Assembly (NCBI RefSeq): GCF_025766255.1
Contig: NW_026516766.1
Location: 62,001-126,000, forward strand
DNA length: 64,000 bases
From: Zychaea mexicana
Lineage: Eukaryota > Mucoromycota > Mucoromycetes > Mucorales > Lichtheimiaceae
Direction: 5' to 3'
Part shown: positions 21,521-33,897 of the stretch, in pieces
Layout of the letters: every line of letters starts with the position of its first letter
Numbering within the stretch: position 1 is the stretch's first letter
Program-made: the position numbers and the translations under genes
The notes under the pieces: generated by a model
The model's input: only the letters and a program-made list of their open reading frames with translations
Database searches by the model: none
What the model was told of the DNA's origin: nothing

Positions 21521-24500
21521 TTATTGACTTTCGATTCCAGGTGACGGATGTCGCATTGGAACCATATCATCATCATCGTCTTCATCCACGTCCCCAATTT
21601 CGAATGAAGTTGACAATGGTGGCTCAGTGCCTTCTAAGAGAAAGCTAGATGATGTGGTCACGCTACTGCCCTCCTCTAATTTGGATTCATTCTTGGTTGT
21701 TTCCATAGCAGATTCCGGCTGCTGCTGGTGCTGCTCCTGGTGCTGCTCCTGCTGTTGATGCTGCAGTTCTTCTTCTCCTGCTGGGTTTGGAGTAGTAGTA
21801 GCTGTGGTTGTTTCTGCCGAGAAAAGTTGTTGATATCGATTGATAGCTGTAGTCAAACGATCATTCAATACCAAAAGTTGAGCTATGATATAAAACAAAA
21901 AATGTCAGCGAAAAGAAATGCTCATGATAGTAAGACACCGGTCAAATGATTTACCCAGTTCATCATCGTCTGTCACTTTAGGAATGTGTGCGCTGATCAC
22001 AGTTTGCGATTTTCGACATTGTCCATACACTTGCTAAAGATATAATGGTAAAAGGTAATTAATTTTTGTTCGTAAACTCTCTTTCTACTACTTCACACCC
22101 CCACTTGATCAAGTTTTTAAAAAAAAGAAAATACATACCCGGATTACATCTCCCGGTGGCTGCACAGCATCCATCACTTCATCTCGTTGACTCGCTTCTG
22201 CTTTGAGCATATCCTCAAACAAACTGACTTGGGTGGTAGCCGTAGTCACCATTTCTGCATCTACAACAATTGATTTCTTCTTTTGCTGTTGTTGTTGTTG
22301 TTGTTGTTGGGGAGGAGGAGTAGTGGCCTTGGCATTTTCTGCTAGCGTTGGCTTAATAGTGTTGTTGCTATTGACAGCTGGGCTCGATTTGCCACGGGTA
22401 ACAGCTGCCAACCGTTCTTGCAACGTCAATCGTGCTGTGGACTGGGCGGTTGTAACCATAGCATTTGGATCCAAAGAGCTTTGGGATCCCGTACGTTGAA
22501 CTTCCTTTCGTTGATCCTGTTCCTGTCCTCGCTGTTGTTGTTCATTTGATGATGACACATTCTGGGCATTCTTGGTACATCTTGCAACAATATCACCTTG
22601 AGTCCTTGCCATTTCGCGATCATTTGGCTAGTATGAGATAGCGTTAGCGTCAGACCCTTATTCATACGGGAGACATTCTTTTTCTCTCATCCACTTACTG
22701 GAATATTGACATCCAAAAATGTCAGTGTATCATTGATCCGCACAGAGGCTGACAAGGCCAACATACCGGCAAGATCAATGCCCAAGTTCTTTGAAAGATC
22801 CAAGCGAAGCAATGATCGATTTTCAGGAAGGCACTCGGCGAGATAAATGGCAGCTAAAGAGATCAACATTCATTTATCCGATTTAATATGGCGTCGTTAC
22901 TAGATACCATGTCCATCCCGCATCTTCGATAATGTTTATACCTTCTGATCCCAAACCAGATCCAGACATGTTCAGTTCCTTCAGCTTCCAATTTACATAA
23001 AGCGCTTGTTTGATAGCGAGAATCTAAAAAAGATCCAATCAGTGTTATAATTGAATAATCAACAAATCATACCTGTTTGATACTTACTCCTTCGGCACTA
23101 GGTTGAACCAAACTATTTGCACTAATATCCAACTTGGCCAATGCTTGATTATATTTCTATATAGCATAAAAAAAATCACGTAACATTAATTCATCTAATA
23201 TTCCTTGAAAAACACGCATCTTTCCTATCCATATTAATAGAAAAACTGATTTTTGTATGACCCACAAAACACTCTTAAACAAAACTTACCAATGCTTCGC
23301 CAATAAAAGCACAGGCCTTGGGATCCAATTTGCAATCATGTAAATGCAGTTCTGTTAAGCTCCGATTTCGACGCAACGCTTGTGCAATATACTGAACACC
23401 TTGACGGATATCATTGTTATTCAAGTTCATGTACTCCAATCCCTTGATGTTTTCCGGACTATCATAGTCACGCAACATGACACCTAACCAGATTGCGCCT
23501 TGATTGTTGATTCTGTTGCTTTGCAAGGATATATGTCGTAAATTCGGTGATTTGCGTACACCTGATGCAAGCACTTCAAGGGATTGTGGTTTCAATAAAC
23601 AGCCATCCAACAAGAGTCGCTTTAATGAAGGTGAAGATGAAGTTTCTGCGGTTGGGGAAGCAGTGAGCGCCTGTGCAAGATACTGGATTGCTTTTTTGTC
23701 AGGATTGGTCCTTGATAAATCAAGATGTTCAAGGTGGTGGGACTACAGTCAGGTTCTTTCTGTCAGTTTTTTTTTTGTTCTCTCGTAGTTGTTATTTTCA
23801 TTTCTCATGGGTAGGTTTCATACGTACACCTTTGACATAGATGGCGATATATTTGAAACCGGTTGTTTTGAGTTTCTTGTTGTCTGCCAAGTTGAGATGT
23901 CGCAGCGTATCATTCAACAATAGTGTGTAAAGTAGCACTTTGAGAGCCTATAACGTGTGGTGACCAATCATTTAGCATACAGCATTATCCTGCTTTCTAT
24001 TGCAAATAGCCTCTTGTTTACTTACATCATCCTCCAATCCACAATTTTTCAAGATAAGCTCTTGCAAGTCAAAACCCGATCCCAATACATCCGCAATTGG
24101 TTCTACCACCCGACGGTTCATAGCCTGGTTTGAAAGATCGATTTTCGTCAAAAAAGCGGACTATTTTCCACATAAAAAGATATGAGTTAATAAAAGAAGC
24201 AGACTCATGCAATTTAAAATAAAGATGTATATGTACCCGACTCAAATTTATAATAAAGGCTGGCAAAGGCATTTCCTCCTTATTTCTGCACGCAATTTCA
24301 TACAGTTCGGTTGGTGTCTTTTTCTTATTGTCACACAAGGCGGCCTTTTGGAGTTTGGCATCACCATCGCCGCCACTGCCGTCGTCGTCGTCGTCCTTTG
24401 GTTTAGAACTGTCGGACAATAGTAGTGCTGCCGCATTTTCAGTAAGTTCAGGAGCATCGACTGACCCTGCTGTGCTTGGTTCATCATCGTCATCATCATC

Positions 24501-25088
24501 GTCGCCTTTTACTTCTTCCTGTTTGTCGTCACCGTCCTCACTTTCTTTGGCAGTAGCAGCAGCAGCAGGTGGCGGTGGCGTTGGCGCACGATAAGGATAG
24601 TATTCTGTCGTTAACTGCTTGACCGAAAACCGAACTCGTTTGAGTTCGTCGGGAGCAAGTTCATCTGTGTCGAGTGAATGTGAGTCTTGTAACGAGTTGA
24701 AAGAGGAAATGCTGTTGTTGTCGCTATTATTGTTGTTGGCATTCATGAATTTTTTAAAGTTGAATAATGATCGTGCCGGTGCTGGTTCCTGAGCTTGGAC
24801 TTGTTGCTGTGGATCGTTATTATCGTTATTACTGTTGTTGCTATTGGTAACGAGGGATGGTGGTATACTATTATTATTATTATTGCTACTACTACTGCTG
24901 TTATTAGGAGAGTCGGCTGTGACAGCACCAAAATTCATGGAAGCAGTGGAAAGTCTCGAGTTGATGGTGGAAAGCCATGAGGAGGAGGAACGGGACAATC
25001 GAGATTTCTGCTTCAAGATGCTTTTGGTCGGCTTGCAGCTGGGGTCATATGCGAAAGGTGGGTGGTTGACGGACGCAAAGGAGGCCAT
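21521..25088 (-). CDS. PPP1R37-like LRR protein B with C-terminal GAT-like domain
   Basis: Start 25088 (MASFASVNHPPFAYDPS). Exon 1 (25088-24237) has KSILKQKSRLSRSSSSWLS, Asn/Ser-rich linkers, the PP1-docking motif ELKRVRFSVKQLTTEYYPY, an acidic stretch and ELYEIACRNKEEMPLPAF. Exon 2 starts at 24160 (SAFLTKIDLSNQAMNRR). LRR exons follow (RHISLQSNRINNQGAIWLG, LTELHLHDCKLDPKACAFI, LLRLDLSKNLGIDLAGMLA). After a Gln-rich linker come QPPGDVIR, QVYGQCRKSQTVISAHIPK and DDELAQLLVLNDRLTTAINR across three exons. This resembles the helices of a GAT domain (GGA, TOM1, Lsb5), which binds ubiquitin or Arf-type partners in trafficking. The tail is Gln/acidic. About ten or more exons. PP1 regulation is expected. 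A membrane-traffic or ubiquitin link is inferred only from the GAT-like helices. Confidence 0.8.
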
Positions 25089-26545
25089 TAATGATAATAA
25101 GAAAACGAGGTATTAAAAGGATAGTATATGTAGACTGTAAAGGAAGAGATAATTCTAAGAGAAAGAGACAAGGTGAGAGAGAGAGAAAAGAATATTATAG
25201 AGACGGAATATAAGAAAAACGAAAAAGAAAGCTTAATAGAAAAAAAAGAAATAAGAGTGGGCGGGCTGAATAATCTACGCTTAAACACAGGGTTTTGTTC
25301 GGGAGGAAATGGGCATACCAACACAGCATACATGGTGTGGCTATGTAAACATTGATGGCGCATCATTCTTGTTGTAGTTATCAGGAGGCAGGTGGTAATA
25401 TGTGTGTCTCGATACAGGCCTCCCCATAAACAGACATGCGCACACATACATCTCCAGCATCATCCTTTTCCTTCCGTATGGAAACATGCCCCACCCCCTG
25501 GCTCTTTGTTTTTTGTGCGTTGGGCCTGTCATCATGGCAAAAAATTTAAACTTTCCGCCCGTACCCACTCATGTACCACCGTCATGATCACGGTAATTGC
25601 TCCTTATAGAAGTATAGAATCATGTATGCTTGCATCGCTACTGTCTCCGCACTTTCTATATAATAGCTACTAGGATGATAAGTATTCTTTTATATATATT
25701 CAATCCATCGAATATCATTATGGTATGAGCAATTCACGATATTTCTTTTTGCATGATGTAATTGCTCATATCTAAAAATACAAAAAGCCAAGACAAAATA
25801 TTAATTAGCTGGACCCACTGGTCCGGTTTCCTTTTTCTTGCTGTTTCAAGGTGGTACCAGATATGTTGGTCTATAGACACTAGCAGGGAGACAAAGTATG
25901 AACTTGCCCAAACTGTATGTTGTATTGAACCAACTGACTCTTCAAGCGATCGCTACAAAACAAGTATCGCATGGTCTCTGCAGCAGTGATGAACACGATA
26001 CGAAGCAGCAAGTGAAAAGTATAGTTAGAAAGAAGGATGTGTGATGCTCCTTGGCGGTGTATGCCTATCAAACTTTATTTAAAGTATTATCTGCAATAAG
26101 ACAGTATCACTTACTCATTTTGTTGTGGCAGCTTGTTTATTCAGGCTAGCTTAATGCCGCTCTTTTTCTTCGTACTCTGGACCTGAACTAGTAGCGTAGC
26201 TTGGGATTTGGCGTTCATTAAGTGTATTCATTTCCCTGGTTGTGTCCTTGAAGCGTTTAATATACTGGTTTGGCACTTTGGATAAGCTTAGAGAGAAAGG
26301 CAGGTTTATCAAGGTGACATTGATATAACTTTCAGCTGCCACATGATAAAGATCACCCACAGCTCACATTCAGTAGCTCTAGCGATACTATTCACTTTGT
26401 ACGAGACATATGAGCGGCCTAGCACTATGCGGGGTGAATTAATTTTTTTTGCACGGAGTCTTGTCGGAATTAAGCAGCACCCTTTTCGCCAGGTCATTTT
26501 CGCGTCCACATAACTTTTTTTTTCCTCATAACTTGGGCTAGTTAC
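25089..26545. other. Divergent intergenic region, no confident gene
   Basis: 1.46 kb lie between the divergent LRR gene B and the MPS1-like kinase. The part next to the LRR gene is a purine-rich strand (GAGAGA, AAAGAAA) typical of 5' flanks here. A minus-strand stretch at about 26154-26360 reads as a charged open frame (ending PSYATSSGPEYEEKERH) that could be a terminal exon of an unrecognised gene. I could not connect it to convincing upstream exons. Confidence 0.35.
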
Positions 26546-29500
26546 ATGTCTTGTCAACTATCAAGAACATTAACCATGTCTTGTGAATCGCCTGGATCTT
26601 CCTCCAAATCCTCTTCACCGTGTTCCCTTGCTCTTACTGAATCGACCCTACACAATCACAACCGACGTATGAACCATGCGTTGACACCTACTACAGCGAC
26701 GTCTATCCCTGTTTATCGCAATCATGACGACGACGACAACGACAGTGATTCAACTTCATCCGGTGCACAGCTACAACAAAGCGAAAATAGTAATCCTGAT
26801 TTGGAGTCATCCGATGAGGAACCTGAACGCCCTGACCTTAGTTATCTCAATTGGAAAAACGACGACGTCGACGACGACGACGACGACAATAATGACAATA
26901 GTACAGAAATCAGCAATGTCATTGTACCTGTTGCCACCACCACCATTTCTACCCCTGTATGTATAAACGTCCTGCTTTTAAACCAGGAACGAAGGACACG
27001 AAATATGAATAAGTATATTTATTCTCTCTAACGTTTTGCTTACAGGTTACATCCGTAGTTCATTCTACACTACCAAGCTCTCCACGATCGGTAAGTTAAG
27101 AAACTTCACACGGCAAGCAATTCTTAAATTGAGGGTGCGGGAAAAAGAAGAGAAAGAGAAAAAAAAAGTGTAAACACTAATGTACTTGAGTACTTGAATT
27201 CTGAAATCGGTACAGCCTTCATTGACGCGATCACCGTCTATTGGCACGCCAGAACACACTACGATGAAACGGGGCTTTATCTGTCCTAACCAAAGACCTA
27301 ACCGTCCGATTAATATATCGACATCGGGTGCTAGCATAACAAGTACAAGTACCGTCAGCAGCCTCACTAAAACCTTTACAACCTTATCGAATAATAACAA
27401 TACGGTCAAAACCAACAGCTATCACAATGATAGCGGACCACTGTCAAATCGATTATCGAACGCAGAAACCTTCGCAGCACCAGCTGCGCAAGCGATCCGA
27501 CCATCACCATCACTGTCAGCGATAGCATTTTCAGCAAAAAACCAACCCGTAGCCAGCAGCAGTAGCACTGCAGACAGTATCACGCGCAATGAAGGGACAC
27601 CGTCGCTTAACATTAATCATAGTAATACCGTGAGCGGCTCGGATTTCACATCTCCTTTGACTGTAAGTGCAGATGCGTACGATAAAGAAGAAGAATTGGA
27701 CGAGGATATTCATTCGCTACTGTGTTTTTGTTAATAGCCAAACGAATATGACAATCACAAAGGGAAGGCAAAGCAATCACAGGGCCGATGTCAGGATAAA
27801 GATGTTTCAGTAAGTTTTGAAAGGTTCTTTTCCCTGTACTATCCAAAGTGACGGCATAGTAGGAGACGGTGAATAATGACTGATTTTTTTGCCCCTTCGG
27901 TAATAGAAAAATGAATCAAGGCTACCAGAAAAGGAGAAAAGACAGCCAAGTGTAAGTAGTCAATCGTGTGTCCTTAGTAGTACGGTCGTTCTCAAACGAA
28001 ATATTCTGATTTTCTATCTAGTGCTCGCCCTCTCCCGGACCGAGTTGTCCTGTAAGTAATACCATGCTTTGGAATGTGGATGAGCCATGCATTGACCCCG
28101 TATTGTATGCCTCTTTTCCAGATCAAACGTCCTTTGGACAATCAACCACCCGTAAAAAAGCTGCCACGACAAGAAGGTCACCCCGCGCCTTCATTAGCCC
28201 AGGCTGCTCCCTGCACACCCCATCCGACGCCCTCAAAACCCTTAACGCCATCAGCACCACAAGCGAGTAAACCCAACGACCTGCCACCGGGCTTTGATAT
28301 GATTACCGTAAGTACCAAATAAGCATGTTGAATGGAATGGAGTAAGAAAGATAGAGCAAGTAGAAGCCTGTCAAAAAGAACTTCTACAGTACATTTGTAT
28401 TAACTGACTTGAAAGTTTCGAGGTAAACAATATGTCCAACTCAATCACATCAAGTCCGGTGGATCAAGTCGTGTATACAAAGTCATGGGCTTAGACCGAA
28501 CTGAATATGCGTTGAAAGATATCATGATTGACAGGTTCAATACAACCCAGTTTGACTTGTACATTGAAGAAGTTATACTTTTAAAACAATTACAAGGCAA
28601 TGACTGCGTGATACGAATGTATGATTACGAGGTTTCGAGAAGTAAATGCCAATTGCGTTTGGTAAGCTAAGGGATTTCGTAATAGATGGGCGGATAGTGT
28701 ATATCTATCTTACACTGTCCAAAAGAAAAAGATTAAAATCATACTGCATAAATTACTGACCTGAAATTTTTCCCGCACAAAACAAATAGCTTTTTGAATA
28801 CGGAGAAATTGATCTTGCTAGCTATCTTCATCACAACAAGCTCAACATTTACGAAATTAGGCATTTTTGGCGAAAGGTAAACGTTTAAAAAAGTTGAATA
28901 TGGAAAGGAAAGCGACATTGAGAAACAGAACAATGGAGGTGGACTCTGGTTTTTTTTTATTTCATCCTGGTTTTTTACAAATATCATTGTTGTTATTAAC
29001 GTACGAACAAAAAAAAAATAACAATAGATGGTAGAAGCTACCCAGCTATTACATCAAAGAAAGATTGTACACTCAGACCTGAAGCCTGGCAACTTTGTCA
29101 TGGTGAAGGGTAGAGTTAAGATAATAGATTTCGGTATCGCAAAGGCGATCAATGGGAACACGATGAATATCCGAAGAAACTCAATTGTAAGTTATCATTC
29201 ACTTGGAAATATGAATATAGAGAGAGAGAAAGGGGAATATAGGGGAAAGTTTCAAGTTACTAAATTTTCTCAATGACCTATGGTTACAGTATGGCACACC
29301 AAACTACATGGCACCAGAAGCCCTTGACGATATCTTTAGTACGATGCCAAACAATAATGAAGAAGACATGGATGATTTGGATTTGGACGAAGAGGAGGCC
29401 AAGAAAGAACTGTATAAGGTACCGTAATAATCTATTCCTCCCCCTTTTCCCATTTTAATGTGTTGATCTCTATAGCATATTCACGACTCTATTTTTTCTT

Positions 29501-29765
29501 TTCTTATTAGCTCGGTCCACCGGCCGATATCTGGGCTTTGGGTATCATACTGTATCAAATGGTGTACGGTGTCACTCCATTTAATAAACACCCAAACAAG
29601 GATGCGGCGATACGAAAGGCACCTGTTCACTATCCGCAGAAAAGTCGGCTTGGAGAAGAAGTGACGCCTCAGTTACTGGATGTAATGGAACAATGCTTGG
29701 ATAAGGACCCCAAAAATCGACCGACTGCTGATCGTCTTCTCCGGCACTGGTTTCTTCGCTCATAG
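26546..29765 (+). CDS. MPS1/TTK-type dual-specificity spindle-checkpoint kinase
   Basis: Many short exons with GTAAG-type donors. The N-terminal region (26546 to about 28310) is Ser/Thr/Asp-rich and low in complexity, ending LPPGFDMIT. The kinase domain then runs FRGKQYVQLNHIKSGGSSRV (glycine-rich loop), YALKDI (ATP-binding lysine), VIRMYDYEV, EYGEIDLASYLHH, HQRKIVHSDLKPGNF (catalytic loop, HSD form usual for Mps1), KIIDFGIAKAI (DFG) and GTPNYMAPEALDD (activation loop). It continues ADIWALGIILYQMVYGVTPF and ends DPKNRPTADRLLRHWF. The GGSS loop, EYGEIDL and HSDLKP combination identifies Mps1/TTK, which acts at kinetochores in the spindle checkpoint and in spindle-pole duplication. An acidic insert (EEDMDDLDLDEEEAKK) between the activation loop and helix F is unusual. 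Confidence 0.92.
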
Positions 29766-30316
29766 TTGTGTGCGCTGGTCAAGCTATTTCAATCACTCAC
29801 AAGTAGTAACATGCACGTATATAGTACTCTTACAATTTCACACATAATAACTCATTGCACATCTCCCCGCTGTTCTTCCCTCTCCCTTTGTAGATAAAAT
29901 ACCATACATATACCAACAGAAAACAAAAATGTACCATACAATAAAGTTCGCTTTGCTCTTCCCGAAGCAATTCACCTCTATCATCACACTCTTGCCATGG
30001 GTACTACAACAGAAATAGTATCTTTTATCTCTTTAAAGAAAAATAGCAGAATAAGAGTGAATAGCAAAAACTTTTGTTGACTTGTGTATTTCTACTAAAC
30101 GGTAAAGATGGAGCGGGTATATATATATATATATAAAAGTGGGGATATGGGCTGGCTTAAAGCGTTAAAGAAAAAGAGATAAAAGAGAGAGAGAGAGAGC
30201 GGGGGTGGTATATCCATTACAAAAGTTAATTAGTGGTTTTTTTTGGTCTATTGATGAGTACATACTACCAATACCATGACTACTACCGTTAGTAGTGATG
30301 CCATCGTTCTATATCC
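29766..30316. other. Convergent 3' flanks with AT and GA microsatellites
   Basis: The 3' region of the kinase gene faces the 3' end of the zinc-finger gene. It holds a (TA)n tract at about 30118-30135 and a (GA)n tract at about 30184-30199. No gene was found. Confidence 0.5.
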
Positions 30317-30946
30317 CTATCTTCTCCTGTTGACTTTGTTTTCACTCCCATCCAACCCGCTACTTTTCGTCTCGCCCATGACTTGCCATGCATTCTCCAA
30401 TATCGCAGAATCAAAACGAGCCATACAGCTTTGCGACCCTTGGTGGACCATCATATACGAACACGAACGATTGAAAAAGTGCGATCCACACACCAAACAT
30501 GACGTCTGAGAACGAGGGGTTGCTATGTGCTCTTGAAACAGCTGGCTTGAGTCGAACACCAAGTGGCATATCCGACATTCATAATCACCAGGGTTCTGCA
30601 ACTGCAAGTGTTCCAAAGAGAGCGCTCTCGGTTCACTTGCTCTACGAGCATCGTTGTTGTTGCTTGGTCGTCGTCGTCGTACTGGGTTAACAGGATGCTC
30701 AACACCACCAATATGCTCGAATCCGTTAGGACATTGATAGTGTGAATGTCGACGAACGGCATTCTCGCTCCCAAAACTCATACCACACTGCATACAAGAA
30801 TTTTGTCCTTGGTCCTCGAGTCGTTGTTCTTGCTGTAGATAGTGTCCTTCTTCTTGTTCTTGAGGCCGTCCTCCTCCTCCTCCTCCTTCTCGTGGAGGTC
30901 GACCCTCGTTGCTAGGTTGCGAGTTGTTATGGGAATAAAATGACAT
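30317..30946 (-). CDS. Small C2H2-type zinc-finger protein
   Basis: Single-exon frame of 209 aa. The N-terminal 50 residues are low complexity (Gly, Gln, Glu: REGGGGGGRPQEQEEG). One finger is CMQCGMSFGSENAVRRHSHY with a following cysteine. A second is YECRICHLVFDSSQLFQEHI. A third Cys/His cluster (SCLVCGSHFFNRSCS, then MMVHQGSQSC) is irregular. The spacing is non-canonical compared with classical TFIIH-type arrays, so DNA binding is possible but not certain. The C-terminus is basic (NKVNRRR). It converges on the MPS1-like kinase gene. I do not recognise a specific orthologue; the start at 30946 is the first ATG. Confidence 0.7.
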   Translation of the reverse strand: MSFYSHNNSQPSNEGRPPREGGGGGGRPQEQEEGHYLQQEQRLEDQGQNSCMQCGMSFGSENAVRRHSHYQCPNGFEHIGGVEHPVNPVRRRRPSNNNDARRASEPRALSLEHLQLQNPGDYECRICHLVFDSSQLFQEHIATPRSQTSCLVCGSHFFNRSCSYMMVHQGSQSCMARFDSAILENAWQVMGETKSSGLDGSENKVNRRR

Positions 30947-33233
30947 GTGTATTGTGTAACAGATTAAGATAAGAGTGAGCCAAGCTTACTAGAGAAGAAA
31001 CAAGAAAGAAAGAAAAGTGAAAAGAATCGGCCCTGTTTTATGCTTGTTTCGAAAAATGCCGGTGAGGGAAGCACTTTTTTTTTTTTGAGTACATCTTTCT
31101 CCGACCTTGGTAAAATGAAAAATAAGGACCCCCACTGCCTTTTTATAAGTTAAACCTAACCCCAAGATTTGGGGAACTCGACGTATGTGCTGTACATATT
31201 TAGAAACATCAGCCATAGTTACTCCTGCTGAGCATCCTATGTAAAGTACAGCCAGCATTAGTGATCTCCAATAAGCGCATGTATTTCTCAGTTTACTGAC
31301 CCTCCTTTAACTTTTAGAGCCAGAAATCATACACATGCACTGACACACGTACGTCACTACTCAACGAATTATTAACTGTTTGCTCTACCACCATCGATAC
31401 AGCCTTGTTAGATCGACGTTCCTCCCGAGTCAGGGGCCCCTTCCTTGTTTCAGTTGTACAGTGTAATTCTTTAACAACGTGATGTAATTGCATCGAGCGC
31501 AATTTAAAACCGCGAGCGACTACAGCAAGAATAGCCGTTCATAATGATTATTGTAGCACCAGTTTTGTACCATAGTAACGCTACTCTTGTCAAAATTTCA
31601 AACTTTTTGCACAACGTGTGGTCCGTGCGCGCTCAGGGCAACAGCTCAATGTCGTCGGGGAACATAGACAACAAGCTTATATTATAGATTTACGATAGCC
31701 GATGATCTTTTTTTGAGTAGCTCCGATGGAGAAAATGTTCTGTTTACTTGCAACTACTACTACTATATTCTAGATACACACACATTTTGTAAAAGGGAAA
31801 CACAACGCCAGACGTATATCTATATTTTATGTTTTGTTCCGTCAGTCAAATATATAAAAGTGTGATCCGTAATGATCTACACCTCTACGCGATGAGTGGG
31901 GGTATAATACGTGTCATTATTAAAAAAGAGTTTTTAATAAAAAATGTTTATGAATGTGGATTCGGTTGCTGTCAGCCAAACTTAAGCTCAAAAATGGCTT
32001 TCAGCTGCTTGCTTATGGTCGATTATCTTTCAGTTCTAAAAACGGATCCTGCCCTCAAAGCAAAAAAAAACAACATAGTCCCCCGTGTTTTCTTTTTTAT
32101 GAAACAATAACACGGTCCGTGCATATGGAGCATTTTGAGTCAAATATGTAGCTCGTGCTGTTTAGGCTTTCTATGCAAAAAGGGAGAGATAAGGAGTCTT
32201 TGGCAAGCAGCAGACATTGTATGAAAAGTTGAAAGTATACAAGAATTTGTGTATCAACGACGTATCATTGAAGATTGTAATCATCAGTAACACTCCTTTT
32301 GTTTATATCATTGAAAAACAAAACTGTTCAGCCGCGCGACTGACTTGGACCATATGCACCTACTAGATGGTGGCTAACAAACCCAATGGATGGACAAACA
32401 GGAAGCTTATTAGCCTTTGAATCATCATCAACACAACAGCATGGTCGGGGCTGTGTTACTCGCTTAAAGAACTAGGTCGTACTTTGCAGTCATCAAGGAA
32501 TACAAATGTGCAGCAGCAGCAGCAGCAGCAGTGACCTTACGTGTAAGTTCCCACCGTGCGGATACCATCACCCGCGTATGTTTTAGAACAAGAATTTTCT
32601 GCGCAAGCTTTAAAAAAAAGGAAAAGGCACAGCAAGAAGTTCTGTTATAATGAGAACGCGCGCTCACTAGAAGATCTCGCGAAGAAAAGCGTGTACATGC
32701 AAATTAAATCACGAAATAATGATAGAAGCGCTGTATCGATCCTAATACAGAGCAACGGGTTATTGTGTACATCATCTAGATGCACGAACACATGGTACTC
32801 TTTCAGAAGCATGCTCATATTAGAGAAAAAGTGGAACGAGAGAATTACTATTCCTGTTCTGGCAGCATGAAAATTCTGTCAATCCATGAGTTATCATAGC
32901 CTGTTTCAAAAAAAAAAAAATATTCACCTAATCAGGACTTGTTATATACCATGATTCGTGGGTCTCCATTGTATAAGAGGAACGCAGTAACGAAAAAGAG
33001 GTCTTAAGGGCGTGTTGTCATTATGCCGCCACTCTAAGTCTATTGCTTCTTTGCAACAACTCTGTTCAGACTTTCTCTCTTGCTTGTAGCACAGCACACG
33101 TGCTACAACATGATTCTGTGACAGAACACTACTTGCATGTTTATTTACTCGGATCTTATTAAAAATGGCAATATTGAATGCTGCATTGCTTTGAGTTTCG
33201 GAAGGGGCCAAGCTAACCGTGCACACAACCACA
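30947..33233. other. 2.3-kb region without a confident gene
   Basis: AT-rich sequence on both strands with only short open frames. The longest are 32556-32870 (plus, 104 codons) and 32942-33232 (minus, 96 codons). Neither has a recognisable motif nor convincing flanking splice sites. A (GCA)n tract lies at about 32512-32532. The 32942-33232 frame stops within a few bases of the transposon insertion point, so an interrupted older gene cannot be excluded. Confidence 0.4.
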
Positions 33234-33235
33234 TA

Positions 33236-33546
33236 CAGGATTTTTCCTAATGATTGGCGGGTTTTTTTTTCATTTTGGCGTTGGGGGGAGTCTTTTGATT
33301 GGTGGTGTGTTTTTCGTGATTGGCAGGAGGTGAAAATTACAATGGCAGTGTAATTTAAGATGTTGGCAGAATTATGAAATTCATGATGGCAGTTGGGAAC
33401 TGTAATTTTGTTCCCTTCTTAAAAATAATTTTTCTTGAGCTTTCTGACTTATTGAACATTTTGTCTCTATCGATACAGTGAGGCACAAACGAAAGAGAGT
33501 GCCTGATCCATCCTTAACAGTCATCAGCGATGACTTGGTTAGTGAA
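33236..33546 (+). repeat. Left terminal inverted repeat (about 311 bp)
   Basis: It begins CAGGATTTTTCCTAATGATT and is matched by the reverse complement of 36348-36660 with only a handful of differences by eye (a few substitutions and single-base poly-T indels). Three subterminal copies of a TGATTGG(C/T)(G/A)G-type motif lie within its first 100 bp and are plausible transposase sites. Confidence 0.92.
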
Positions 33547-33897
33547 CACAGATCTTAGTAGGGCTAAAAAACTACAGCCTTGGCGATTATTATTTTTTTC
33601 CTTGGACGATGTTTAAAATCGATTGCTCCTATTATGATAATCAAGCGGATTAGATTTGTTCTTCTTTTTTTTTTGGTAAGCTGAATATAGAAACAACATC
33701 AAACGTTTAGAATTAAATTTTGTTTACCATCGTGTCCTTTTTTTCTTTTCTTTATAGTTTAACAATGTAATGTATGACCACTTTTTCATCTGCAATACCA
33801 CAGCCAAATACTAAATTATAACGAAACCAATATTTAGCGCCTGATGTTTCGAGACCATCGTACAAGAAGATCCAAATGCATCGTACCGTACAAAACA

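Noticed and set aside
22203..22499. Plus-strand frame with a poly-Cys run
   Set aside because: Antisense of a CAA/CAG (poly-Gln) tract in LRR gene B.
32556..32870. 104-codon plus-strand frame, next to a GCA repeat
   Set aside because: No recognisable motif, no good flanking splice sites and composition like surrounding non-coding DNA.
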